A stretch of DNA of 33,061 nucleotides from Bacteroidota bacterium (GCA_014190535.1 BJGO01000006.1:1-33061); one strand, 5' to 3'. Counted from the first letter of the stretch, positions 1-9,200 are shown. Program-made: numbers and translations. Notes: generated from the letters alone by a model not told the origin.

Positions 1-2
1 GG

Positions 3-260
3 GGCACAAAACTTTCCCGTGTTTTTATTTTCATGGTTATTAAGGATTTGGCCCTAAAAGCAGGGATTAAAAAAAATATTAGTCCTCACACATTCCGGCA
101 TTCTTTTGCCACGCATCTTGTTGAGGGAGGTGCCGACCTCAGAGCTGTGCAAGAAATGCTTGGGCACGTTTCCATTACGACCACTGAGATTTACACCCAT
201 CTGGACAGGGAATACCTGCGTCAAACCATTTTACTGCATCATCCGTTATACAACAAATAA
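3..260 (+). CDS. xerD: Site-specific tyrosine recombinase XerD-like, C-terminal fragment (5' end outside window)
   Basis: Frame is open to the left edge ([17 protein letters not shown]...). Contains the tyrosine recombinase motif [39 protein letters not shown], with catalytic H-x-x-R, LGH and Tyr. Confidence 0.9.
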   Translation, partial: GTKLSRVFIFMVIKDLALKAGIKKNISPHTFRHSFATHLVEGGADLRAVQEMLGHVSITTTEIYTHLDREYLRQTILLHHPLYNK

Positions 261-264
261 TAAC

Positions 265-717
265 ATGAAATTAGCTCGCAATATAACGCTCACCATTTTC
301 AGTCTTTTAACTATACTCTATGTGTTGGTACAATCGGGTTATATCGACATAGAGCGTGCGACGTTTAACTACACCATTTATCGACAGGCTGTATCGGGAG
401 ATAGTATTCTTTTTGCCGGTTCGCAAACATCTAATTACTTAGGCCTGCCTGATTCGCGCATAGCAGATTTCGAGGCGGATAACAAAACGAATTCCGTGAA
501 GTATATTATTTCAAAAATAAATAACGACAGCCGTTACCACGAGTTTTCCATAAAGACAGTTAAAGTCAGTTTGCAGGTTCGAGAACTGCTTGCTCAACCG
601 TCAGATACCTTCACCGTTAGATTAGATGGTCAGATTAACGGATTCTGTTCTCCGCAAAGTGCTAAAGAACTTACACAACTTGTTTTGGCAAAATTTGAAT
701 ACGGTCAGGTTGAATAA
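265..717 (+). CDS. Hypothetical protein with N-terminal signal/TM segment
   Basis: ATG at 265 gives MKLARNITLTIFSLLTILYVLVQSGYID...; it starts 4 nt after the xerD stop. The track start at 106 (TTG) overlaps xerD and is unlikely. Confidence 0.7.
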   Translation: MKLARNITLTIFSLLTILYVLVQSGYIDIERATFNYTIYRQAVSGDSILFAGSQTSNYLGLPDSRIADFEADNKTNSVKYIISKINNDSRYHEFSIKTVKVSLQVRELLAQPSDTFTVRLDGQINGFCSPQSAKELTQLVLAKFEYGQVE

Positions 718-797
718 ATAATTACTCATCTTCGTATTGTGATGGTAATGCCAATTAGAATTGATTATTTTTCAATCGCATAACAACAGTTCAATCC

Positions 798-2057
798 ATG
801 AATATTAAATTACGTCTCACCTTGCTGAGTTTCTTCCAGTTTTTTGTCTGGGGGGCATGGCTGATAACGCTTGCGACCTATTACTTTACCAATAACATTG
901 GAACAGGGGTACAGTTAGGGGCAATCTTCTCAACACTTGCTTTATCCTCAATGCTGATGCCGGCCCTTATTGGAATTATTGCTGATAAATGGATGAATGG
1001 CGAGCGTCTTTATGGGGTATTGCAGATTTTATATGGTCTCATACTCATTTATGTACCACAGGTCAAAGATGCCGATGCTTTATACTATGTCTTCTTCGCG
1101 GCAATGATATGCTATATGCCAACTATTTCACTCTCAAATTCAATATCATATAAAATACTAAAGGATAATAACTATGATGTGATTGCTGTATTTCCCCCAA
1201 TACGGGTATGGGGTACAATTGGCTTTATTGCCGCAATGTGGGTAACTAACTTAACCGGAAGTAAGGCAAATGCAAATCAATTTCTTATTGCCGGTATTGC
1301 CGCAATGGCCTTAGGGTTGTATTCATTCACCCTTCCGAAATGCAGACCCCAAAAGACTATTTCATCAGAAGCATCTCTTTTTGAGATGTTGGGTCTTCAG
1401 GCCTTTAAACTGCTGAGCCAATACAAGATGGCGCTGTTCTTTATCTTCTCTATGTTCCTGGGGGCGGCCTTGCAGTTAACTAATATGTATGGCGATACGT
1501 TTCTGGATGATTTTAAAAATATGCCGGAGTATGGTCCTGAATCATTTGTGGTTAGGTACTCTACGATAATCATGTCGATCTCCCAAATTTCTGAAACGGT
1601 ATTTATTCTCACCATTCCATTTTTTCTCAAGCGGTTCGGAATTAAGAACATAATGATGTTCTCTATGCTGGCCTGGGTCTTGCGCTTTGGTCTTTTTGCA
1701 TTCGGCGATCCGGGTAGCGGGTTATGGATGATTATTTTATCCTGTATTGTGTATGGTATGGCTTTTGACTTTTTTAATATTTCCGGTTCATTGTTTATTG
1801 AAACCAACACCGACCCGGCTATACGTTCCAGCGCTCAGGGATTATTTATGATGATTACAAATGGGGTAGGTGCTTTTTTGGGAAGTATGATCAGTGGCTT
1901 CATTATACAGCATTATTTCACACGGCAAAACGGACTCAAAGAGTGGCCTGCTATATGGTTTACCTTCTCGGTATATGCCTTTATTGTTATGATCTTATTT
2001 GTGATCTTGTTTAAACACAAACACGATCCGAATCAAACTTTAACGGTAAGGCATTAA
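798..2057 (+). CDS. Nucleoside:H+ symporter / MFS permease, NupG family
   Basis: 419 aa polytopic membrane protein; N-terminus MNIKLRLTLLSFFQFFVWGAWLITLATYYF is typical of the NupG/XapB nucleoside transporter family. Confidence 0.85.
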   Translation: MNIKLRLTLLSFFQFFVWGAWLITLATYYFTNNIGTGVQLGAIFSTLALSSMLMPALIGIIADKWMNGERLYGVLQILYGLILIYVPQVKDADALYYVFFAAMICYMPTISLSNSISYKILKDNNYDVIAVFPPIRVWGTIGFIAAMWVTNLTGSKANANQFLIAGIAAMALGLYSFTLPKCRPQKTISSEASLFEMLGLQAFKLLSQYKMALFFIFSMFLGAALQLTNMYGDTFLDDFKNMPEYGPESFVVRYSTIIMSISQISETVFILTIPFFLKRFGIKNIMMFSMLAWVLRFGLFAFGDPGSGLWMIILSCIVYGMAFDFFNISGSLFIETNTDPAIRSSAQGLFMMITNGVGAFLGSMISGFIIQHYFTRQNGLKEWPAIWFTFSVYAFIVMILFVILFKHKHDPNQTLTVRH

Positions 2058-2061
2058 TACA

Positions 2062-2083
2062 TTGAGTGAATTGTGGCACTCAA
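2062..2083. terminator. Possible intergenic hairpin between convergent genes
   Basis: TTGAGTG-(AATTGTGG)-CACTCAA, perfect 7-bp stem between the nucleoside permease and sod stops; no strong U-tract. Confidence 0.35.
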
Positions 2084-2103
2084 CGCTAAATAATCAGGTT
2101 GGT

Positions 2104-2712
2104 TTATTTGGTCGCTTCGCTGAATAACCGGTTTACTTCATTCCAGTTAATTATATTCCAAAAAGCCTGAATATAGTCTGGTCTGCGATTCTGATACTTT
2201 AAATAGTAGGCATGCTCCCACACATCCAGCCCGAGTATAGGTGTGCCTTTTACTTCAGCAATATCCATCAGTGGATTATCCTGGTTTGGGGTTGAGCAAA
2301 TAGCTAGTTTTTTATCAGCATTTACAATCAGCCAGGCCCATCCCGAACCAAAGCGTGTGGCACCGGCATTGTTGAACTGCTCTTTAAATGTGTCCACCGA
2401 ACCAAAGGCAGCATGGATAGCATCAGTTAAATCGTCGGATGCTTGTCCGCCATTTGGAGAAAGCAAGGTCCAGAACATACTATGGTTCCAGTGGCCTCCG
2501 CCATTGTTGCGCACGGCCATAGGTAACTTACTAATGTTGCGCACAATTTCATCAAGAGATTGATTCTCTTCGGGCTTGCCGGCCAAGGCGTTGTTCAGAT
2601 TATTTACATAGGCTGCGTGGTGCTTGCCGTGATGTATCTGCATAGTCAGTGCATCAATGTGTGGCTCCAATGCATCAAAAGCGTAGGGTAATGCGGGAAG
2701 TGTAAAAGCCAT
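2104..2712 (-). CDS. sod: Superoxide dismutase, Fe/Mn family
   Basis: [40 protein letters not shown]...[11 protein letters not shown]...[28 protein letters not shown]: complete SodA/SodB signature. Start moved from 2736 to 2712 because a -7 promoter element abuts the upstream ATG. Confidence 0.96.
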   Translation of the reverse strand: MAFTLPALPYAFDALEPHIDALTMQIHHGKHHAAYVNNLNNALAGKPEENQSLDEIVRNISKLPMAVRNNGGGHWNHSMFWTLLSPNGGQASDDLTDAIHAAFGSVDTFKEQFNNAGATRFGSGWAWLIVNADKKLAICSTPNQDNPLMDIAEVKGTPILGLDVWEHAYYLKYQNRRPDYIQAFWNIINWNEVNRLFSEATK

Positions 2713-2737
2713 AGGATGTTTATTTAGTTTAACCATA

Positions 2738-2745
2738 CAAATATA
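2738..2745 (-). promoter_or_regulatory. Bacteroidota sigma-ABfr-type promoter for sod (-7 box TATATTTG)
   Basis: Reverse complement reads TATATTTG (consensus TAnnTTTG), with TCTG 19 nt upstream (consensus TTTG). Confidence 0.5.
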
Positions 2746-2866
2746 GGCAGCATTCGTTACTAAACAGAGGGGCTCAGTTTAAAAAATCATTTAACAATCA
2801 ATTAAAGAAGCGGAGCCTCCGGTGCAGGGGGCAACCAACAAAAACCATTAGATTAGCCGCGCCAAG

Positions 2867-4213
2867 ATGAAATTTCATTTCTTACTTCTGAGTTTTCTTT
2901 TTTGCAACGCTAACCTGTATGCCCAAAAGTCAGCATTATCAGGCACCGTAACAGATGCAAAAGATAAACAAGCCCTCATTGGTGTTACGGTAGTCATCAA
3001 GGGAACCTCGATTGGTGCAGTTACCGATATTGATGGTAAATACAAATTGGATCAAATTGCAGCCGGCACATACAATATTGAATGCTCTTATATGGGTTAT
3101 GAAAAAATGCTATTCACCGGAATTAAATTCAAGGAAGGCGAAACCAAATTGCTTAATATCGAAATGAAGACCTCGGCATTCACTCTGGATCAGAATATTG
3201 TCATTATTGGTCAGAAACCGCTTATTGATGTTGAAGATGCCAAATCAGTTAAGCAGGTAGGGAAAGATGTAATCGAATCTGCCCCCAACCGAAGTATACA
3301 GGGCATTCTCAATACGCAAACCGGAGTGATTCAAAATCCTGAAGGTGTACATATACGAGGTGGGCGAACCTATGAAACCGGATTCTTTATTGATGACGTG
3401 TCGGCAACAGACCCCCTTGCCGGTACGGGATTTGGTATCGACATTGGTTCCAATGCAATCGATAATGTTGAAGTAAATACTAGTACCAGCGATGTAGACT
3501 TTGGAAATGCAACAGCCGGAGTTGTTAATACAAAGACCCGAACTGGTGGAAATAAATTCTCGGCCAGCGCATTGGTTAAACACGATAATTTCGGATTTAA
3601 CAACAACTCTCGCTCATCGTTTAACCAAACAATTGCAGAGTTGTCTCTTGGAGGTCCATTAATGTTACGCAAAAGCGATCACACGCCACGGCTGAAATAC
3701 TTTATTTCCGGAAAAGCAAACTTTTCTGACACCTATATTAAATTGCCGGCTGATCAGCTTTACTCATCCATTTATCCAAACCAGACCTTCTGGAGCCCAA
3801 GGCAAGATAATCGATGGGCTATAATGACCAAATGGAACTATGATTTGTCCCAGACACGTAAACTGTCGTTCACTTATCTTAAATCCTTAAATATTAATCA
3901 GGATGAAAATATGTTGCGTATTACCGGAAATGATATTGGTTACCTGCCGGGTTATCAGTTTGAATTTTTGCAAACTCCGGACAATGCCAATACCTTCACT
4001 CACGACGCCAATATGCAGGTTGTTCAATTTATCAACACACCTAAGCCAACATATTCCTATCGAATTACCATATCCCGATTGTTTGTTCATTTGAGAGCTG
4101 ATGCTAATGGACGTTCATGGAGGCCAGAAGTGGTGAATGCTGAATTTGACCCACGGTCAATTGTTGATTTTCCCACATCAACCTTTAATCCGATGATTCT
4201 ATCGTATTTGTAA
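2867..4213 (+). CDS. TonB-dependent receptor, N-terminal part (CarboxypepD_reg-like plus plug domain), truncated by frameshift
   Basis: Signal peptide; LSGTVTDAKDKQALIGVTVVIKGTSIGAVTDIDGKYKL (carboxypeptidase-regulatory-like); plug domain ...GVHIRGGRTYETGFFIDDVSATDP. Ends in out-of-frame residues MILSYL*. Confidence 0.9.
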   Translation: MKFHFLLLSFLFCNANLYAQKSALSGTVTDAKDKQALIGVTVVIKGTSIGAVTDIDGKYKLDQIAAGTYNIECSYMGYEKMLFTGIKFKEGETKLLNIEMKTSAFTLDQNIVIIGQKPLIDVEDAKSVKQVGKDVIESAPNRSIQGILNTQTGVIQNPEGVHIRGGRTYETGFFIDDVSATDPLAGTGFGIDIGSNAIDNVEVNTSTSDVDFGNATAGVVNTKTRTGGNKFSASALVKHDNFGFNNNSRSSFNQTIAELSLGGPLMLRKSDHTPRLKYFISGKANFSDTYIKLPADQLYSSIYPNQTFWSPRQDNRWAIMTKWNYDLSQTRKLSFTYLKSLNINQDENMLRITGNDIGYLPGYQFEFLQTPDNANTFTHDANMQVVQFINTPKPTYSYRITISRLFVHLRADANGRSWRPEVVNAEFDPRSIVDFPTSTFNPMILSYL

Positions 4214-5718
4214 ATCCTGCATCCGGATTTTTTAATAACGGAGGTATTGCCACACTCTGGCACGATCATTATGTGGAAGCCAACACGCTGAAATTTAGTA
4301 ACAGCCTATATTCTAAAAACACCTTGAGTCGTTTATTTTTTGGTGGCGAAATAAAATCGCAGGAGATGCGATGGATCGATATTACACGCCCGTGGATTGG
4401 TGCACCGATACAACTCGCCAGCGGAGAATACACACAATCATTTCGACTGGGAGACTTAAGTGACGTTTGGAGAGCCACGCTTGTTAAAGGTTCCTTTTTT
4501 ATTTCCGAGAAGTATAAGTTCCGTGGGCTGATAGCAGATGTTGGTCTGCGTTATGAGTACTGGTTCCCGGGCAAGTTCGTTGACGACGCAATTAACAACC
4601 CTCGCGCACCGATTGCTGATGCTGTTCGTCAGAGCTATCTGAGTAATACCGTGTCTGTTTTTGGTCGTCGTATGAAGATGCGCATCCTTCCAAAACTTGC
4701 TGCATCCTTCCCGATAAAAGAAAACCAGGTTATGTATTTCAATTATGGTCACAGCATGGTTGATCCGCATCCTAGTTTTGTTTATACCGGGCTCGATCCT
4801 AATTATGCTGATCGGTCTACCTTGCGGCGTGTAGGTAATCCTGATTTAAATCCAGAGGTTGATATTTCTTATGAACTGGGTTTGAAGTCGCAGCTATCTC
4901 AAAATGACGCCCTCACGCTGGCGGCCTTTTGGAAAGATAAATATGATTTCATCACATCGGCTTCTGTTTTAATCAAGGATGTGAGTGGGCGAGAGGTTGC
5001 CCGAACGATACGCATTAACTCTGATTATGCTCGTGTCAGGGGATTAGAAGTAAGTTACACCAAGCGGATTAAACGCTGGTTTGAGAGTACAACCTCATTT
5101 TCATACAGTGTATCCACAGGCCAAAGTAACTCCGCCAATCAAAATATAGCAGACATCTTACAGGCGGGCAATACGGTAAGTTCTAAAGAACTTTTTCTTT
5201 TGTGGGATTCGCCTATAGATGCAAAAACATATGCTATATTTAAATGGAATGAGAAGGAGGGTTTGTGGGGTAAAAAATGGTTAAACCGATTCAATATCTA
5301 TATTGAAGCAATTTACAGAACAGGACGGCGATATACCCCGTATGTATTTAAAGGTAATGAGCCATTCAGCGGAAGGCCTATTTATGAAATAGATAACAAT
5401 CCCAATAATCGCAACTCCGGTTTATCTGTTGGTAATTTTTGGTTGAATGTGAGCGGAAGAAAATGGTTTAAGTTCAAGAAGAGTGAATTTGCTTTGTCCT
5501 TTGAGGTAAATAATTTGTTGAATAATAAAAATGCGGCTATTATCAATCCGGTTACCGGAAGAGCTTGGCAACCCGGCGATGATGTGCCAACGGAGTGGCG
5601 CGATCCTCGCTTTTTAGATCCCCGTGATTCACGTTCTTTCGGCTTACCTCCCGATAATCCGGCTCGTTTCTTTGAACAACGACACATCATGTTCGGTATA
5701 TCTTTTCGTTTTGGTTAG
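4189..5718 (+). CDS. TonB-dependent receptor, C-terminal beta-barrel part (continuation of 2867..4213 in another frame)
   Basis: Frame reads S-DDSIVFVNPASGFFNNGGIATLWHDHYVEANTLKF... through to the barrel terminus HIMFGISFRFG. It directly continues the upstream ORF after a 1-nt frame change. Confidence 0.85.
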   Translation, partial: SDDSIVFVNPASGFFNNGGIATLWHDHYVEANTLKFSNSLYSKNTLSRLFFGGEIKSQEMRWIDITRPWIGAPIQLASGEYTQSFRLGDLSDVWRATLVKGSFFISEKYKFRGLIADVGLRYEYWFPGKFVDDAINNPRAPIADAVRQSYLSNTVSVFGRRMKMRILPKLAASFPIKENQVMYFNYGHSMVDPHPSFVYTGLDPNYADRSTLRRVGNPDLNPEVDISYELGLKSQLSQNDALTLAAFWKDKYDFITSASVLIKDVSGREVARTIRINSDYARVRGLEVSYTKRIKRWFESTTSFSYSVSTGQSNSANQNIADILQAGNTVSSKELFLLWDSPIDAKTYAIFKWNEKEGLWGKKWLNRFNIYIEAIYRTGRRYTPYVFKGNEPFSGRPIYEIDNNPNNRNSGLSVGNFWLNVSGRKWFKFKKSEFALSFEVNNLLNNKNAAIINPVTGRAWQPGDDVPTEWRDPRFLDPRDSRSFGLPPDNPARFFEQRHIMFGISFRFG

Positions 5719-5794
5719 TTTATTAGTCACTACACGTGTTTATAGTTAGTTAATAACTGTTTCACCATAGACTAACAAAATAATTAAATACGAT

Positions 5795-5802
5795 TATATT
5801 TG
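5795..5802 (+). promoter_or_regulatory. Candidate Bacteroidota -7 promoter box upstream of the OmpA-family gene
   Basis: TATATTTG (TAnnTTTG consensus) 22 nt before the ATG at 5825; no clear -33 box. Confidence 0.4.
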
Positions 5803-5824
5803 CCCCACCCATAATACATAAACT

Positions 5825-7384
5825 ATGATCAAATGCATTTACAAAGTTTTGTTGTCTTTAACCGTCTTGACCGTTACAGCAAACCTCGCGTCCGCCCAGA
5901 TGCAAACCTCTCCCAAGAAATATTTCAGAGGTAATAGTATCACGCTTAAATTAGGCGTTACTGAAACATACACAGACATCCGAACAAAAGATTACGGATG
6001 GGCTAGTGCAGGCGGGCAAAGTGAATTAAAGCCCGGATTTGGATTGTCCATAAATCACATGTTCTCCAGTGTTTTTGGTGTGCAGGGCAATTTCTCCTAC
6101 AACCAAATACTCGGTATACTGGATACTACCGGTTCTTTGGTGCAGGATAAAAGAAGATTCAAAGAGACAGGATTCCCCGGTGGAGTTTACTTTGATTCAA
6201 ACGTACTACACGGTGGACTTTCAGCCTATGTAAACATCACAAACCTTGCAATGGGTCTTGCCAAAGCCAATCAAAAAGGAAATCATGGCCGTCGCTTTGC
6301 TGTGTATGCAGCAGCCGGTGTTGGTATAGCAAATTTTGAAACAACGATTAAAGATCTTCCCGGCGACAACATCAGCGAAGGAGTATCTTATGCCCAAAGG
6401 GATTCAGTTACCGGACTTGGCGGCTATCTTCGTGGCAACTCTGGTCCAGGCACTGTGGAATTGGATTTTCCCGCAACTCTTGGTGTCAAGTATAAATTGT
6501 CCAGAAGACTTGATTTAGGTCTTGAGCATACAACACATTTTGTGATGACTGATAAGCTGGATGGCTTTGTAAATAACACAAATAGCTTTAGCAATTTTGA
6601 TAAGTTCTCATTATCTGCGTTGACAGTTACTTATAAATTCTCCGGTAATGATGAAAATATAGACTACATCGAATGGCTGGATCCAACCGAAGTTATGTAC
6701 GATGATTACCAGTTGTTAAGTGATAAATTGCGTAAACTATCGACCGATACTGATAACGATGGCGTTTCTGAAATTTTTGACAAAGAACCTAATACTCCTG
6801 CAGGTGCTGTTGTAGATGGTGCTGGTCGTTCTATAGACTCTGATGGTGACGGTGTTGCAGATTACAAAGATGTTGATCCATTTACACCTAAAGGTGCAAC
6901 AGTTGACGCTGAAGGTAAAGCTGTAGATACTGATGGTGATGGTGTTGCTGATGCTCTCGACAAAGAACCGAATACCAAGCCTGGCTCATTAGTGAATCAG
7001 GAAGGTAAAACAATCAAACAAGATTTTGCTACAAAAGATGATTTAAAGAATGCAGGTGGTGGCTATGTGCCTCCTACAGTATATTTTGATAATAACAGCT
7101 CTACGATCAAATCGGTATACTATCCTGAATTGGCCGGTTTAGCCAAGTATCTTAAACAAAATAATACCGGCATCATACTTTATGGCCATACGGACATCAC
7201 AGGTTCTGAGTCTACCAATACAAGATTGGGTCAGAAGCGTGCAGATGCGGTTAAGGATTTCCTTGTTAAAACTTATGGAATAGATGCTTCTCGTATCGAT
7301 GTTAAATCTGAAGGAGAAGGCAAACAGTTGTTTGAGAAGAATTATCAGGTTAACCGTCGTGTTGAGATTGAAATCAAAAAATAA
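5825..7384 (+). CDS. OmpA-family outer membrane protein with TSP3 repeats
   Basis: Signal peptide; N-terminal beta-rich domain; three DxDxDG repeats; C-terminal OmpA domain (VYFDNNSSTIK...ILYGHTDITGSESTNTRLGQKRADAVKDFLV...NRRVEIEI). Confidence 0.92.
   Translation: MIKCIYKVLLSLTVLTVTANLASAQMQTSPKKYFRGNSITLKLGVTETYTDIRTKDYGWASAGGQSELKPGFGLSINHMFSSVFGVQGNFSYNQILGILDTTGSLVQDKRRFKETGFPGGVYFDSNVLHGGLSAYVNITNLAMGLAKANQKGNHGRRFAVYAAAGVGIANFETTIKDLPGDNISEGVSYAQRDSVTGLGGYLRGNSGPGTVELDFPATLGVKYKLSRRLDLGLEHTTHFVMTDKLDGFVNNTNSFSNFDKFSLSALTVTYKFSGNDENIDYIEWLDPTEVMYDDYQLLSDKLRKLSTDTDNDGVSEIFDKEPNTPAGAVVDGAGRSIDSDGDGVADYKDVDPFTPKGATVDAEGKAVDTDGDGVADALDKEPNTKPGSLVNQEGKTIKQDFATKDDLKNAGGGYVPPTVYFDNNSSTIKSVYYPELAGLAKYLKQNNTGIILYGHTDITGSESTNTRLGQKRADAVKDFLVKTYGIDASRIDVKSEGEGKQLFEKNYQVNRRVEIEIKK
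6746..7015 (+). repeat. Three tandem 90-bp (30-aa) thrombospondin type 3-like repeats
   Basis: DTDNDGVSEIFDKEPNTPAGAVVDGAGRSI / DSDGDGVADYKDVDPFTPKGATVDAEGKAV / DTDGDGVADALDKEPNTKPGSLVNQEGKTI, each exactly 30 codons. Confidence 0.9.
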
Positions 7385-7404
7385 TCACAGCAATTAACTT
7401 TATT

Positions 7405-7438
7405 AAAAAGCCCTTGAATTTCCAAGGGCTTTTTTTTT
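7405..7438 (+). terminator. Rho-independent terminator downstream of the OmpA-family gene
   Basis: AAAAAGCCCTTG-AATTTC-CAAGGGCTTTTT perfect inverted repeat running into an 8+ T tract. Confidence 0.92.
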
Positions 7439-7491
7439 GATATCCCGATGCTGTCCAATAAATAGTTAAGTTACTTTTTGCAAATTTTATT

Positions 7492-7499
7492 TAGGTTTG
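7492..7499 (+). promoter_or_regulatory. Candidate Bacteroidota -7 promoter box upstream of GGGP synthase
   Basis: TAGGTTTG (TAnnTTTG) ending 8 nt before the ATG at 7508. Confidence 0.35.
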
Positions 7500-7507
7500 C
7501 CTTATTC

Positions 7508-8257
7508 ATGAGAGAGATATACCGTTCAATAACTGCTTCCGAATCTGTTCGTGAAAAAAAAATAGCTGTACTTATTGATCCCGATAAAGTTTCACAGCCA
7601 CATTTGGATCGAACCATACAATTAGCGCATGACTGCGGAGTGGATTTCATTTTTGTTGGAGGAAGTTTATTGATTCGTGATGAATTGGAGTATTGTGTAG
7701 AGCGGGTTAAAGCTCTTTGCAACATTCCCGTTGTGTTGTTTCCCGGAAGTAACAAGCAAGTTACGGATAAAGCCGATGCTCTTTTGCTCCTCTCACTCAT
7801 ATCCGGACGAAATCCGGAATGGCTGATTGGTCAGCATGTGGAAGCGGCAATCAAACTTAAGAAGACCTCATTAGAAATTATTTCTACAGGGTACATACTC
7901 ATTGACGGCGGTCGGGAGACTTCCGTTACCTATGTTAGTCAAACAAAACCTATTCCGGCAGATAAGACAGAAATAGCAGTGAGTACAGCAATAGCCGGTG
8001 AATTACTTGGAGCTAAACTCATATTTATGGATGCGGGAAGCGGAGCAATTAATCCCATATCGCCTCGTATGATTCGTTCCGTAAAACAAGCTATACAAAT
8101 ACCGTTGGTTATAGGAGGCGGCATTAACACTCCGGAAAAAGCCAATCGGGCCTGTGCCGCAGGAGCTGACGTGATTGTTGTTGGTAATGCCATTGAAAAA
8201 GATGCAGAACTTATTCGTAGCATCACGGAGGCGGTACATCAATACGCCGGAGTATAG
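7508..8257 (+). CDS. Geranylgeranylglyceryl phosphate synthase family protein (bacterial group II)
   Basis: TIM-barrel prenyltransferase motifs: KIAVLIDPDK, FIFVGGSLL, VVLFPGSNKQV, STGYILIDGG, YLEAGSG-like FMDAGSGA, PLVIGGGINTPEKA, AGADVIVVGNAIEKD. Confidence 0.9.
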   Translation: MREIYRSITASESVREKKIAVLIDPDKVSQPHLDRTIQLAHDCGVDFIFVGGSLLIRDELEYCVERVKALCNIPVVLFPGSNKQVTDKADALLLLSLISGRNPEWLIGQHVEAAIKLKKTSLEIISTGYILIDGGRETSVTYVSQTKPIPADKTEIAVSTAIAGELLGAKLIFMDAGSGAINPISPRMIRSVKQAIQIPLVIGGGINTPEKANRACAAGADVIVVGNAIEKDAELIRSITEAVHQYAGV

Positions 8258-8259
8258 TG

Positions 8260-9195
8260 ATGAATAAAGGCCGAGTTGTTAAAGCAACTGGAAGCTGGTA
8301 TCAGGTTAAAACAACAGATAGCAGAATTATTCCTTGTCGAATTAAGGGTAAACTTCGATTAGTTCATCGGAGGACAACCAATCCTGTTGTTATTGGTGAT
8401 TGGGTATTATTTGAGCAAGACCTTAACGGAAACGATTTCGTAATCAGCGACATTCTGCCACGAAACAACTACATTATCAGGCAGTCGAGCCGAAACAGAA
8501 CAGCTGAACATATACTTGCATCTAATCTGGATCAGGTATTAATTCTGGTATCGGTTACACAGCCAATGACGCCGGTTGGCTTCATCGATCGCTTTTTGGT
8601 TACCGCAGGCGCATATCATATACCTGCTTTAATTGTTTTTAATAAGATTGATCTATACAGTGATAAGGACATCGCTCAACTGAGTGCGCTAACAACAATC
8701 TATCAGGGTATTGGTTACAAGGTACTACATACATCAACCGCCACGCTTCAAGGAATTGAAGAAGTTAAATCCTGTCTACAAAATAAACTGACCTTATTAT
8801 CCGGGAACTCAGGTGTGGGTAAATCAACGCTGATCAATGTTATTGCACCTGATTTGAAACTGCGTACCGGGGCATTATCCGGTTTTCATCAGAAGGGAAC
8901 CCACACCACAACATTTGCAGAGATTTTTGATTTGCCATCGGGAGGTGAAATCATAGACAGTCCCGGCATTAAAGAGTTTGGCATACTTGACTTCAATAAA
9001 GAGGAAGTGTCCCATTATTTTCCGGAGATGGAGTCATTGCTATCAAGATGTCGTTTCAATAATTGTCTGCATATCAACGAGCCGGGTTGTGCCGTACTGG
9101 CCGCTCTCCAAAATGGCCAAATTGCTCCTTCGCGATACAATAGTTATTTGGGGATTATCAATGAACTGGAAACTGACGAAAAAATTTACGATTAA
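8260..9195 (+). CDS. rsgA: Ribosome small-subunit-dependent GTPase A
   Basis: Circularly permuted GTPase: FNKIDL, GNSGVGKSTLIN, DSPGIKEFG order, HTTTFAEIF, and C-terminal zinc-site Cys/His cluster CRFNNCLHINEPGC. Confidence 0.95.
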   Translation: MNKGRVVKATGSWYQVKTTDSRIIPCRIKGKLRLVHRRTTNPVVIGDWVLFEQDLNGNDFVISDILPRNNYIIRQSSRNRTAEHILASNLDQVLILVSVTQPMTPVGFIDRFLVTAGAYHIPALIVFNKIDLYSDKDIAQLSALTTIYQGIGYKVLHTSTATLQGIEEVKSCLQNKLTLLSGNSGVGKSTLINVIAPDLKLRTGALSGFHQKGTHTTTFAEIFDLPSGGEIIDSPGIKEFGILDFNKEEVSHYFPEMESLLSRCRFNNCLHINEPGCAVLAALQNGQIAPSRYNSYLGIINELETDEKIYD

Positions 9196-9200
9196 CAATT

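Noticed and set aside
1-260. XerD-like recombinase as sign of an integrative element or integron
   Set aside because: Sequence looks like housekeeping XerD; no att repeats, tRNA or cargo genes nearby, and following genes are ordinary core genes.
106-717. Track ORF starting at 106
   Set aside because: The 5' 159 nt overlap xerD in another frame via a TTG; the ATG at 265 gives a proper signal/TM segment.
1397-1810. Antisense ORF within the nucleoside permease (also 3245..3583, 3370..3672, 7471..7800, 7939..8226 and 9521..9949 minus, 22131..22493 plus, and 32499..32759 plus)
   Set aside because: Each lies opposite a strongly supported CDS, with low-complexity or non-protein-like composition and no motifs.
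2756-2866. Cobalamin/TPP riboswitch upstream of the TonB-dependent receptor
   Set aside because: No B12-box or thi-box consensus; the region is too short for a full aptamer. Only a small hairpin is supported.
4187-4215. Programmed ribosomal frameshift explaining the split TonB-dependent receptor
   Set aside because: No slippery heptamer or homopolymer at aatccgatgattcta, and no obvious downstream stimulatory structure; TBDRs are not known to use recoding.
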